Below are positions 14,860 through 23,562 of a stretch of 34,303 nucleotides of DNA, one piece after another. The notes beneath the pieces are model-generated. The model saw only the letters and a list, made by a program, of their open reading frames with translations, did no database searches and was not told the DNA's origin. Location of the stretch: contig JACPHN010000102.1 in the NCBI GenBank assembly GCA_016188575.1, positions 1 through 34,303 of the forward strand, given 5' to 3'. The position numbers were made by a program, and so were the translations under genes. Position 1 is the first letter of the stretch. Each line of letters opens with the position of its first letter. This DNA is from Candidatus Schekmanbacteria bacterium. GTDB taxonomy: Bacteria > CSSED10-310 > JACPHN01.

Positions 14860-16239
14860 ATGAGCTTTTCGGTGCTGCTTGTCGAGGACGAGACGACGCT
14901 GCGGGAGATCGTGGCGCAGGCGTTGCTGGGGCGAGGCGATGAAGCGGTCACCACCGGCAACGGCCGGCGGGCGCTGGAGCTGCTGGGGCAGCGGAGCTTC
15001 GACCTGGTCATCACCGACATTCGGCTGCCGGGCTGCTCCGGGCTAGAGATCCTGACGCATTGTACCCGTCACCTCCCGGCGGTGGCGGTGATTGTCATTA
15101 CCGCCTTCGCGACAATCCCGGAGGCGGTCGGTGCCCTCAAACAGGGGGCCTACCATTATCTGTGCAAGCCGTTCGACATCGACGAGTTGCTCCACCACGT
15201 CGACCAGGTTCGGGAGCGCTGGGCGCTGCGCGCTCAGGTGGCCGAGTTGCGCCAGGCCGTCGCTGCCACCCGGGACGCGTCGGGGCTGTTGGGGCAGTCG
15301 GTCGCGATGTGCCGGATCAGAGAGCTCGTGTCAACCGTGGCGACGGCGGCAAGCAACATCCTGATCACGGGTCCGAGCGGGACTGGAAAGAACCGCGTGG
15401 CGCGGGCCATTCACGACCTCAGCGCGCGGTCCGAGCGGCCCTTTGTCTCCGTCAATTGCGCCGCCATCCCCGATACCCTGCTGGAATCGGCGCTGTTCGG
15501 CCACGAACAGGGCGCGTTCACCGGTGCGGTGCGCAGGCACGACGGGTTCTTCGAACGCGCCCGCGGGGGAACGCTGTTGCTGGACGAAGTCGCCGATCTG
15601 TCGCCGACCTCGCAGGCGAAGATTCTGCAGGTAATCCAGGAACGGACCTTCTACCGCCTCGGCGGAACCAAGCCCATAGATGTCGACGTACGCCTGATCT
15701 CGGCCAGCAATCGGAGTCTGACAGGAATGGTGGAGCGCGGGACCTTCCGGCTCGACCTGTACTACCGGCTCAACGTCGTCGAGATCAAGGTCCCGGCACT
15801 TTGCGAACGCCCCGAGGATATTCCCATTCTCGCCGAGCACTTTCTCAGCCGTCTCGCCGCGGAGCACGGTAGGACCGTCTGCAGATTCGCTCCGGCGGTC
15901 TGGTCCCGCCTGCTGGCGCACCCCTATCCGGGCAACGTGCGCGAGCTGGAGAACGTCATCGAGCGCTGCGTCGTGCTGTGCCGCGGCGAGGAGATCCAGC
16001 TCGAGCACCTTCCTGAAGCGCTCGGCGCCGGCCACCGACCCGCTGCGGCGGCAGTGCCGCCGCGCGGCGAGACGACGCCTCTGAGCGAGGCCGCGCGTGC
16101 CTTCGAAATCGAGTATATCCGCAGCGTTCTGGAGCGGAACCAGGGAAACCGCACCCGCGCCGCCGAAGACCTCGGCATCAGCCGAAAGCACCTGTGGACC
16201 AAGCTCAAGCAGCTCGGACTGGAACCAGACGAAGGGTAG
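14860..16239 (+). CDS. NtrC-family sigma-54-dependent response regulator
   Basis: This 459-residue cytoplasmic regulator has three modules. Residues 1-120 are a receiver domain with phospho-acceptor Asp53 (ITDIRLPG) and Lys103. Residues of about 145-380 are the AAA+ domain with Walker A GPSGTGKN (171-178), the sigma-54 contact loop GAFTGA (218-223) and Walker B LLLDE. The final 45 residues are a Fis-type HTH (AAEDLGISRKHLWTKLKQLGL). It should be phosphorylated by a histidine kinase and activate sigma-54 promoters. The natural partner is the kinase at 21072-22541, which is separated from it by the metzincin module. It is transcribed away from the molybdoenzyme operon, its probable target. Walker A ends in Asn rather than the usual Glu/Ser/Thr. 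GGAG precedes the ATG. Confidence 0.92.
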   Translation: MSFSVLLVEDETTLREIVAQALLGRGDEAVTTGNGRRALELLGQRSFDLVITDIRLPGCSGLEILTHCTRHLPAVAVIVITAFATIPEAVGALKQGAYHYLCKPFDIDELLHHVDQVRERWALRAQVAELRQAVAATRDASGLLGQSVAMCRIRELVSTVATAASNILITGPSGTGKNRVARAIHDLSARSERPFVSVNCAAIPDTLLESALFGHEQGAFTGAVRRHDGFFERARGGTLLLDEVADLSPTSQAKILQVIQERTFYRLGGTKPIDVDVRLISASNRSLTGMVERGTFRLDLYYRLNVVEIKVPALCERPEDIPILAEHFLSRLAAEHGRTVCRFAPAVWSRLLAHPYPGNVRELENVIERCVVLCRGEEIQLEHLPEALGAGHRPAAAAVPPRGETTPLSEAARAFEIEYIRSVLERNQGNRTRAAEDLGISRKHLWTKLKQLGLEPDEG

Positions 16240-16448
16240 CATGCCGCCGCCCAGCTTTGGCGCCGGGCGCCGACACCAGCCGCGGAGTCGCCGGTGTCCG
16301 ACGGCGTGGCGAAGGCATGGTCGATATGAATGGCGTGGCCCACGTCGTTTTTCTCAGTGACAACCGGGAGCAGGTCCGCCGCGCCTTGGTCCGCGCTCGA
16401 AGTCGACGCTGCGCGAAGCACGGCGGGTCGGCCCGATACCGTTGGTTC

Positions 16449-17558
16449 TCAGGGCTGCCCGGGCGCAGTCTTCCAAGGGTTCTCGCCGGTCACCCAGTCC
16501 TGAAAGCGGATCGGGCGCTGCTGATCCGGAAGGCAGAACCAGTGCTCGATGCGCTTTCCGGGAAAGTCGCGGCGCTGGCGCTCGCACACCAGCTCTTCCA
16601 GGGTGCAGGGTAGGCCGCCCTTGGCATAGGGCCGACTCAGCGCCTCCAGCGCCGCCTTGTGGTCGGGCGGCGGTGCACCGAAGGCTTCGGTGTAGGTGCT
16701 GACGACGAGATACGGTACATCGGCGCCGAAGATTTCCCCGCGGCAATAGGGCGTCGCGAGCAGTGACTGCCAGGCGTAGCGGGCAACTCGCTGCGCGGAG
16801 GTCAGGTCTCCGAGCCGCCTGTAGGCGTCGGCGACCAGCGCGGCGTCGTAGTATCCGTGCGGCGTCGCGGCGATGAGCTCTTCGCCGGCCTCGACCACCC
16901 GTCTCAGCCACAGCGCCGCGTCCGGAGCGTCCATGCTCGTGCATCTCTGCCATGCGGCGTGGACCCGTCGAGACAGCCGCTCCAGAGCGGCGGCTTCCGT
17001 TCCGGCGGGCTCAATCCAGAATCTGACGGCGGGACCTCGCCTGTACCGGGGATCCCGCGGTGCGATCTCCGGAGGAAGAGTTGCCCGCAGAGCGTAAAAT
17101 CCAGGCTGGAGGTTGGTCGAATCGAGCAGCCAGGAGGGGTTGTGGGTCGATTCCGCGAAGGTGCCGGCGGCGCGGCGCACGTCGAGCGCCGGCGTCGGCC
17201 CCACTTCGACGGTAAGGGGCACCTGGTCAGCGTACAGCCGCAGCACGTCGGACGGCGGCACCGGCTTTTGTTCCGAAGTTTCCCACGTTCCGCCTAACCA
17301 GATGCGATCACCCGCAACGAAGCTGGCAACGACTGGAGGACCAGTTATCGCGAACCGCGGCGGCAGATACCCACAGGTGAAACTGTTGCCGGCATTGACG
17401 ACCTGGCTCTCCAGATCGCACACTTGCCACTCGTCGATGCAGTATCTAGGTGCGCCTACGTAGAGCCAAGCGACTTCTTCCCCAGCCAGGCTCGGGGAGA
17501 CGAAAAGCGCTGTTGCAAGACATGCGAGAACGAGACGTTCAATCACGAGAATTTCCAT
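16449..17558 (-). CDS. Secreted companion protein of the metzincin module
   Basis: This 369-residue exported protein has a signal peptide of about 25 residues (ending SPSLAGEE). The N-terminal half (about 30-190) looks like beta-sandwich material with several Cys residues (CIDEWQVCD, FTCGYLPP) that may form disulfides. The second half (about 195-300) is helical and repeat-like (AALERLSRRVHAAWQRC, ALVADAYRRLGDLTSAQRVARYAW), resembling TPR-type packing. It ends in a Cys/Trp-containing tail. The ATG lies 20 bases inside the end of the metzincin gene, so translation is coupled. The same order, metzincin then a secreted protein of this size, recurs at 31996-33760. An inhibitor, chaperone or partner of the protease is possible, but nothing proves it. 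It converges on the response regulator gene. Confidence 0.75.
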   Translation of the reverse strand: MEILVIERLVLACLATALFVSPSLAGEEVAWLYVGAPRYCIDEWQVCDLESQVVNAGNSFTCGYLPPRFAITGPPVVASFVAGDRIWLGGTWETSEQKPVPPSDVLRLYADQVPLTVEVGPTPALDVRRAAGTFAESTHNPSWLLDSTNLQPGFYALRATLPPEIAPRDPRYRRGPAVRFWIEPAGTEAAALERLSRRVHAAWQRCTSMDAPDAALWLRRVVEAGEELIAATPHGYYDAALVADAYRRLGDLTSAQRVARYAWQSLLATPYCRGEIFGADVPYLVVSTYTEAFGAPPPDHKAALEALSRPYAKGGLPCTLEELVCERQRRDFPGKRIEHWFCLPDQQRPIRFQDWVTGENPWKTAPGQP

Positions 17559-20500
17559 GCAACCTCACTTGCAGTCTGTCTTCGTCGTCGGCCGGTAGGC
17601 CATTTCCCAGGATGGCTTGCCAGTGCGGATCGGTGAGACTCGAGGTGCGCGTCAGAAAGTTGGTCACCATAGCCGATTCGCGATTCGCCTCGGCACAGGG
17701 ATCATTGTCGGGGCAGCCGGGAGATCCGGGCTGGCGGTAGTGTGCAGCGCCGATCGCGTGCCCAACCTCGTGGGCCACCGTGAAGGTCATGGCCTCCTCG
17801 TCGTGGGGCTCCGAGAGCGCGGTTTCACTGCTCGTCTGGGGGCTGATGCAGGTGATGGCGTAGAGATGGATGTAGCTGCGGCCCACGGTGTTGAGGTTCC
17901 GCGGTCCGCTCGCATTCGGCCAGAGGGTGCTGCCGATACGAGGGAGAGATGAGCCGCAGCCGTCACCCTGGAAATACTGGTTGGTAAACCAGAGGTAGAT
18001 TCCTCCTTGCCGCGCTCTTCCCAGCGCGGTCTCCCAACGCGGCTTGACCAGTATGCTTGGCCGTTCCGAAAAGCTGAACTCGCTGTTGTCCTTCCGAAAC
18101 AGCTCATGCACGGCCAGGCCCCAGCGAGGGGACAGAAGAGCGACAGCGCTCGAGGCCAGCTCCGGCGCAATGTCAGGGACTCTTGGCACTGACTCGTGGA
18201 TGAGCGGCGCTACGAACAGATCCTTGCGCTCCGGAGAGGTGCGCACGAACCGCCGGTTCGTCACGAAGCCGCGATACTCCTCGTAGGCCGTGAATCCATC
18301 GCCGACAACGCCTTCGGCAGGTTCCCCCGAGGCCGGCGGGTCGGCATCCACGTCCTCGCGCACGTCCGGGCGGTCGGCGATCGGGGTGGGCACCCCGTCC
18401 GCCGCCCATCCTGCGTCCGGTAACCCGCTGCGGTCGTCGTCGCGCGGAAGCTGGCGGAGCTCTTTCGCCGAGCTGTCCCCTCCCGCGGGCGGCCCCACGT
18501 AGGTTTTTTCCCCCTCGACGTCCACCTGCACCGCGAAGTGCCCGTGTGCTCCGAAGTCGGTCGTGCTCGCCTCGATGACCGCGGTCTCCAGCGCTTGCCG
18601 GTCGTCCTCCGGGGTCGCCCCTCTCGCGTAGCGCATCGGTACGTTGAAGCTTGCCTCCCGGAATACCGGGGACACGGAGCTGGCCTCGAGGTCGGGATAG
18701 GCGAAGGCGCTGCTCTCCTCGAGCGTGACCTCCATCGGCCCCCCGTTCCCCTGGTAGGTAACCCGATAAACCACGTCGTCCTCGTTGCCGGGTGCGTCCG
18801 CGGGGTAGTTGGTGGCGATCCCCGGAAACACGGTGCTGGCGGTCGCGAAAGTGAGCGTGGCGCGGTCGGCGGCGAACTTCGGGACCGCCTCGAGACGGTA
18901 GCTCTGGGTGGTGGCGGGCTTGCCCGGGTCGCCGACATCGCCGAGCGGCAGGAAGCTTCGGGGCGTGTCTTGCTTGTAGCGGAATCGCCACCTGGTCTCG
19001 CCATCGGTGGCGTCCCGCGCCGGCGGCCCACCGCTGCCAGCGAGGTCACCATCTCCGTCCCACGGAATGCTTCCCGGGCCACCGCGCCGCCCGCCGCTCC
19101 TGGGTTTCACCGGAATCTCGAACAGCGTTCCGCCCATCGCGACCCTATTGGGGATGCGAAGGCCGCCCAGATACTCCTCTTCGCTCTCCAAGCAGCCGTC
19201 GACCAGATCGCTGCCGCAACCGTACCGCTCGGCGATCGTCGCGCCCGTCGCCCCGCCGCCATCGATCCACACGTACTCGACGTCGATCGCCTCCGAACGC
19301 GAGCGGTGCAAGCCAACCCGCGCCGCCAGCGGCCCCACTGGTCCGGACAGCACCTGCCAGCGCTGGTTGAAGTGATACCAGCCGTCCCCCTGCTCCTCTT
19401 CCAGGCATTCACCGACCGAGCTCGTCAGCGATACCGACACTGGGATCGGCTGCTTGTCGTACCACACCCACTCCTCGGGCTCGGCGCGGCGGCGGCAGTA
19501 CGGCAGCGCCGCATTCAGGCAATCGTAGAGCACCCAGCTCAGCGAGAAGGTGCCGGCGAGCTGCGCCTTCATCGGCACAGACTTGGTTGCCCATGCGGGG
19601 CAACCAAGGTCGTCCTCGACCGTGTCAGTCCACTCAAACGTCAGATCCCAGCGCTCGAGCAGGTCGTCGGCGCGGGCCGGCACGACGTTGCTGAGACGCT
19701 CGGTTTCGACGGTGTCGCTCGAGGCCCCGTGCGCGGGGTCCACCGGCTCGCGAACCACTACGTAGAGCCGGTATTCGTAGTGCGAACCGGGCACGACGGT
19801 GTCGTCGGTCCATTCGGTGACGTCGATACCCGTGATGTGCGCGATGCGGACATGCGACAGCACGTTCGCGGCGGCGCCTGTCACCGCGGCGACGGCGAGG
19901 ATCAGCGCGGCGCCACCGGCCGCCACGCCGCGCCGCCTCCGGACCGCACACCGGCGGGCCACGAGCAGCCAGGGAAACACCAGGAGCGGCAGGCACTGGC
20001 TCACCCGGGACAACGGCACGATCAGCGCCAGCTCGAGGTAGACATCGTAGGCCTCGAAGATCTGCCCGGGACGATCCGGCGTCCAGCGGTTCCAGCCCAG
20101 GCGGATCGCGCGCGCGGAGCTGTCGATGAGGCGCAGGAAAGGCGCCAGCACCCACCGCGCGGTGTCGCCGAACGGCGGGGTGAGCGCGGGGGTAACCGTC
20201 GCGGTCGGCGAGGGGGCCGGGGTGCGGGTCGCCGTGCCGCTCGGCCCGATCGTCGCGGTATCGGTCGCCGTGGGCGTGGGCGTGCGGGTCGAGGTCGGGG
20301 TGCGCGACGGGCTCGCGGTGCGGGTGGCGGTCGACGTTCGCGTGGGGCTGGCGGTGCGCGTCGCCGTGGGCGTCCCGGTGATCGTCGGGGTCGGCGGCAG
20401 CGCGAACGCCGGCAGGTCGATCGCGTCGATCCACACCGCATCGCTGCCGGCGCTGCCCGCCGCGTCCTTCTCGTAGGTCCAGACCAGAGTCCAGACACCA

Positions 20501-20928
20501 ACCGTAAGCGTGTAGGACGCCTGGGTCCACGGCGTCTCCCCGGACCAGCGGTCTTTCTCATAGAGTGTCCCGGAAGCGCCCTGCACCGAAAACACCAGCG
20601 CGTCGCTCTCCGGTTCCGTGGAGGTCCTCAGCCAGAAGCGGACGCTTCCCGATGCGAGTAGCTCGAGCTCGACCTCGAGCACTGCCGCGCTCCCATCCAC
20701 AAGCGGCGCCGAACCCGCAGCATACGTTCCTTCGGCCGCCACGCCCACAACCACCTGCCATCCGGCCTCGGGGCTCATGCTCCACGGCAGCGCCGAGAAG
20801 TCACCCGTCTCGAAAGACTCGACCGCGGCGAGGGCGACGGCCGGAGCGGCGGCCACGGCGATCGCGCCGACGCTCGCCGCCACCCAAAGGCTCAGAGTGA
20901 GAGAGAGAGACATGACGCGCCGGGGCAT
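17539..20928 (-). CDS. Large secreted multidomain metzincin-like metalloprotease
   Basis: This 1129-residue protein starts at the ATG with GGGAGG five bases upstream. It has a signal peptide (about 1-35), a jelly-roll or lectin-like domain (about 36-175), and a Thr/Pro/Arg-rich linker (about 177-252). A fibronectin III-like segment (about 260-385) follows, with two hydrophobic helices inserted near 297-322 and 333-354. A long beta-rich region comes next, and the C-terminal catalytic domain has HEVGHAIGAAH (His1053). This is a full metzincin zinc motif HExxHxxGxxH, and a candidate Met-turn lies about 30 residues on (ESAMVTN). Zinc is inferred from the motif. The two helices could anchor the protein. 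It is followed by an overlapping companion gene and lies between the kinase and regulator of a two-component system. Substrate is unknown. Confidence 0.82.
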   Translation of the reverse strand: MPRRVMSLSLTLSLWVAASVGAIAVAAAPAVALAAVESFETGDFSALPWSMSPEAGWQVVVGVAAEGTYAAGSAPLVDGSAAVLEVELELLASGSVRFWLRTSTEPESDALVFSVQGASGTLYEKDRWSGETPWTQASYTLTVGVWTLVWTYEKDAAGSAGSDAVWIDAIDLPAFALPPTPTITGTPTATRTASPTRTSTATRTASPSRTPTSTRTPTPTATDTATIGPSGTATRTPAPSPTATVTPALTPPFGDTARWVLAPFLRLIDSSARAIRLGWNRWTPDRPGQIFEAYDVYLELALIVPLSRVSQCLPLLVFPWLLVARRCAVRRRRGVAAGGAALILAVAAVTGAAANVLSHVRIAHITGIDVTEWTDDTVVPGSHYEYRLYVVVREPVDPAHGASSDTVETERLSNVVPARADDLLERWDLTFEWTDTVEDDLGCPAWATKSVPMKAQLAGTFSLSWVLYDCLNAALPYCRRRAEPEEWVWYDKQPIPVSVSLTSSVGECLEEEQGDGWYHFNQRWQVLSGPVGPLAARVGLHRSRSEAIDVEYVWIDGGGATGATIAERYGCGSDLVDGCLESEEEYLGGLRIPNRVAMGGTLFEIPVKPRSGGRRGGPGSIPWDGDGDLAGSGGPPARDATDGETRWRFRYKQDTPRSFLPLGDVGDPGKPATTQSYRLEAVPKFAADRATLTFATASTVFPGIATNYPADAPGNEDDVVYRVTYQGNGGPMEVTLEESSAFAYPDLEASSVSPVFREASFNVPMRYARGATPEDDRQALETAVIEASTTDFGAHGHFAVQVDVEGEKTYVGPPAGGDSSAKELRQLPRDDDRSGLPDAGWAADGVPTPIADRPDVREDVDADPPASGEPAEGVVGDGFTAYEEYRGFVTNRRFVRTSPERKDLFVAPLIHESVPRVPDIAPELASSAVALLSPRWGLAVHELFRKDNSEFSFSERPSILVKPRWETALGRARQGGIYLWFTNQYFQGDGCGSSLPRIGSTLWPNASGPRNLNTVGRSYIHLYAITCISPQTSSETALSEPHDEEAMTFTVAHEVGHAIGAAHYRQPGSPGCPDNDPCAEANRESAMVTNFLTRTSSLTDPHWQAILGNGLPADDEDRLQVRLHGNSRD
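20172..20397. repeat. Thr/Pro/Arg-rich low-complexity linker repeat
   Basis: This segment of the metzincin gene encodes an imperfect array of short units such as TPTATRTASPTRT and TPTSTRTPTPTAT. The repeat is degenerate in DNA, with a GTGCGGGT-like theme on the plus strand. Linkers of this type join exported domains and may be glycosylated; that last point is inference. Confidence 0.7.
20899..20910. repeat. (GA)6 dinucleotide tract in the signal-peptide coding end
   Basis: Six GA units (TC on the coding strand) encode Ser-Leu residues in the signal peptide of the metzincin. A change of one unit would shift the frame within the first 15 codons, so this is a possible, though short, phase-variable site. 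Confidence 0.5.
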
Positions 20929-21071
20929 TCGCACCTCCCAAGATATTGGGGACGATCGCCGACTACGATTGTGCGGCGAAGCGTCGCGCGGCGCAAGGGG
21001 CGGGGGCTGACGCCAACCTGCATAAGAACCGATCTGCTGGCCTGCCGCCGCCGGGTCTTGGCGCCGGCCGC

Positions 21072-22541
21072 CTACCCCGGTCCCAGGGTCGCCGCGGCGG
21101 CGCGATCGCTGTCGCCGAGCGCCAACTTCTCCGCTCGGTCCTCGTACAGTCGCAGTCGCATCACGGTCCCGCCTCTCCCCCCTTCCGGCTCCTCGATGAG
21201 CAGCTCGCCGCCATGCGCAGCGACGATGTTGCGGGATACGGACAGCCCCAGTCCAGTTCCGGTCGCCCGCGTCGTATAAAAAGGCTCGAACACCTTGCTC
21301 CTGGCCTCGACGGGGATGCCTGGGCCGTCATCTTCCACCACCACGTCCTGCGCGTTCTCGCCGGAGATCAGCGCCACGGCGATGCGACCATTGCCGCTGG
21401 CGCCGCGGATCGCCTGGCAGGCGTTGAGCAGCAGGTTGACCATGACCTGCCCGATCTGGTCGGCATCGAGGCGCAGAGGCGGCGGCTCGCCGTCGATGCG
21501 CAGCTCGAGCGCGATCTCCTCTTCGCGAAGTGACGGCCTGAACAGCGTCACGGCAGACCGCACCACCTCTGCCAGCGACACGGCGCGAAAATGCGGCGGG
21601 TTGGGCCGGGAAAATGCCAGCAGGCGTTGAACGGTGCGCGCGATCCGCCCAATGGCAACGTCCAGCGCCCCCAGGTAGCTCGCACCTTGCTCCGGCGCCA
21701 GCCCCGGTTGGCCGAGCGCCCAGAGGCATGCCCGCACGCTTGCCAATGGGTTGTTGATTTCGTGAGCGACACCGGCCGCAAGTTGGCCCGCCGCCGCCAT
21801 CTGCTCACTTCTGACCAGGGCCTGGCAAGAGCTGCTCAACTTGGCGGTCATCTCGTTGAACGCTTCCGCGAGCACGCCGAGCTCGTCCTCCGTCATCGGC
21901 GGGATGCGCACCGCAAGGTCCCCCGATCCGATTCTGCCGGCCATCTCGGCCAACTGCCGCAGCGGCGCGGTCAACACTCCGCCCATGAACAGCGCCACGC
22001 CGATCCCGATCGCGGTGAGGAAAGCGAACAAAATCAGCAGCCGAACGGTGATACTCCGGGCGAGAGCGAAGTCACGTTCCTGGTCGATGGCGGCGTGGAG
22101 ACGGCCGGCGCGGCCGCCGAGCAAGTCGATGGCGATGTGCCGCAGCCGCCTGCCGCGGTCCAGGATCAGCAGGTCCTCCGCGGCAGCCGCACGCGCGAGG
22201 ACCGCGTCGAGCGCCACCGGCGTTTGCGCGCCGAAGCTCGTCGCGACGATGCGGCCCTCGCCGCCAGCCACGACGAGATACACCAGGCGCGGATCGCGCT
22301 CCACGGTTTCGAAGAGCTGCATCTGGAGCTCAAAGGTATTCTCGGTGAGCGCACTGTTGACGATCTCGGCGGACAGGCCCTGGAGATATTGAAGGTAGTT
22401 TTCGCGGGTCGTATTCTGGATGGCGTCCGCGACCAGGACCTGCAGAAACGCCAGGACGCTCGTGCCGAACGAAACGCTGGCGACGACCATGATGGCGACG
22501 AGCTTGGCGCGCAGGCTTCGTTGGAGGTGCCTCAGCAACAT
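21072..22541 (-). CDS. Membrane sensor histidine kinase
   Basis: This 489-residue kinase has a periplasmic sensing region (about 38-160) between two membrane helices (about 14-36 and 165-190). A HAMP linker follows (TAPLRQLAEMAGRIGSGDLAVRI), then a HisKA domain with phospho-acceptor His260 in GVAHEINNPLASV, and an HATPase domain with N, G1 and G2 boxes (NLLLNACQAI, DDGPGIP, GTGLGLS). It should phosphorylate the NtrC-type regulator at 14860, the only response regulator in the window. The ATG overlaps the stop of the binding-protein gene by one base, so the two are translated together, as in AioX-AioS and ArxX-ArxS. It lies 137 bases upstream of the metzincin ATG, so that gene might be part of a longer transcript. 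Confidence 0.9.
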   Translation of the reverse strand: MLLRHLQRSLRAKLVAIMVVASVSFGTSVLAFLQVLVADAIQNTTRENYLQYLQGLSAEIVNSALTENTFELQMQLFETVERDPRLVYLVVAGGEGRIVATSFGAQTPVALDAVLARAAAAEDLLILDRGRRLRHIAIDLLGGRAGRLHAAIDQERDFALARSITVRLLILFAFLTAIGIGVALFMGGVLTAPLRQLAEMAGRIGSGDLAVRIPPMTEDELGVLAEAFNEMTAKLSSSCQALVRSEQMAAAGQLAAGVAHEINNPLASVRACLWALGQPGLAPEQGASYLGALDVAIGRIARTVQRLLAFSRPNPPHFRAVSLAEVVRSAVTLFRPSLREEEIALELRIDGEPPPLRLDADQIGQVMVNLLLNACQAIRGASGNGRIAVALISGENAQDVVVEDDGPGIPVEARSKVFEPFYTTRATGTGLGLSVSRNIVAAHGGELLIEEPEGGRGGTVMRLRLYEDRAEKLALGDSDRAAAATLGPG

Positions 22542-23551
22542 CAGAAACTGCTGCGCTGGAGCTCACGAAGCATTTCGTCCACGCTCGCGTAGCTGACCGA
22601 ATCGCCTGGCGCGAAACGGTCGACGCCGAGCCTGCCGAGCGCCCGTCGACCTTTTTCGTCGCGGTGCATGTTGAGGAAGATCTGCTGCAGCTTCGCGCGG
22701 AAATCGGGGGGGAGGCCCTTTCTGATGACGACGGGCGGGATGCCGAACGGCTCCGAGCGCTCGACGATGCGCACGAGCTCACCCAGCTCGGGTTGCTGTC
22801 TGAGCAGCGCCGCGTAGACGAGGCTGTCGACGGCGGCGCCGTCTACCAGGCCGTCGCGGACCATCTGAATCGACTTTTCGTGACTGTGCGTGCGAATCGT
22901 GGTGCGAAAGTAATCTTCCCTTTCGCCCGGCTGATCGAGGATGCGCCATCTGGGGTATAGATACCCCGTGTTGGATAATGTATCCACGTATGCAAACGTG
23001 CTCCCGCGGAGATCGGAAAATGACTTCGCCTCCAGCCTGGGGTGCACGATTATCAAGGATTGATATGTTGTACTGCCATCGACAACCGGAACGACCAACA
23101 GATCCGCCTTCGCCTCTTTTTCGAGAATGACATAGGCGCCACTGCAAATGAAGGCCACGTCTACCAGGCGCCTTTCAATGAGCTGGTTTATCGCAGCGTA
23201 ACTTGGCCGCTGAATCATGTGCGCCGGGCTGCCGAGCTTTTCGCCGAGGTATTCGATCAGCATGAGGTAGGCGTCGGCGTTGGATGCAGGCGCCAACATC
23301 GTCGCCACGGCCACGCCAAGCGCATCGACCTTGGCAGCATGAGCGGGGGAATACGCGCGGGTACGGGAAAGGTCGACGGGCAGCCGCTCGGACTCACTTC
23401 GCCGCGCTATCAACAGGGCCACGCCGGCGACGAAAACAGCGCCGGCGAGCAGGACCAGCGGCACCCACTCCGGCCAGCCGGCGCGATGGGTGGCGAGGTT
23501 CTCCCGGCCAGTCGTTTCCGGGGTTAGCGCCTTGCCACGAGGCTGATCCAT
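22541..23551 (-). CDS. Membrane-anchored PhnD/AioX-like substrate-binding sensor protein
   Basis: This encodes 336 residues. One helix near residues 29-50 anchors a periplasmic domain of the phosphate/phosphonate-binding (PhnD-like) fold. Visible hallmarks are LGVAVATMLAPASNADAYLML, the DVAFICSGAYV strand and DLRGSTFAYVDTLSNTGYLYPR. Cys136 in FICSG is the only cysteine of the mature protein. In AioX, which belongs to this family and detects arsenite, a conserved cysteine participates in binding, so this residue may bind a soft oxyanion or metalloid. No ABC permease or ATPase lies nearby, so it is a sensor rather than a transporter part. It is coupled to the kinase gene by TGATG. I prefer the ATG at 23551; a longer frame upstream lies in non-coding-like sequence. 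The ligand is unknown. Confidence 0.85.
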   Translation of the reverse strand: MDQPRGKALTPETTGRENLATHRAGWPEWVPLVLLAGAVFVAGVALLIARRSESERLPVDLSRTRAYSPAHAAKVDALGVAVATMLAPASNADAYLMLIEYLGEKLGSPAHMIQRPSYAAINQLIERRLVDVAFICSGAYVILEKEAKADLLVVPVVDGSTTYQSLIIVHPRLEAKSFSDLRGSTFAYVDTLSNTGYLYPRWRILDQPGEREDYFRTTIRTHSHEKSIQMVRDGLVDGAAVDSLVYAALLRQQPELGELVRIVERSEPFGIPPVVIRKGLPPDFRAKLQQIFLNMHRDEKGRRALGRLGVDRFAPGDSVSYASVDEMLRELQRSSF

Positions 23552-23562
23552 AGGTCTCGCAG

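Noticed and set aside
16240-16448. Terminator between the response regulator and the companion gene
   Set aside because: GACACC/GGTGTC form only a 6-bp stem with a 15-base loop and no T tract, too weak to call.
20172-20397. CRISPR-like array
   Set aside because: The periodic GTGCGGGT-like text is in-frame coding repeat of a Thr/Pro/Arg linker, with no conserved repeat and spacer structure.
18538-20661. Plus-strand frame of about 700 codons opposite the large protease gene
   Set aside because: Its product is Arg/Gly-rich low complexity, while the minus strand encodes a signal peptide, domains and a zinc motif.
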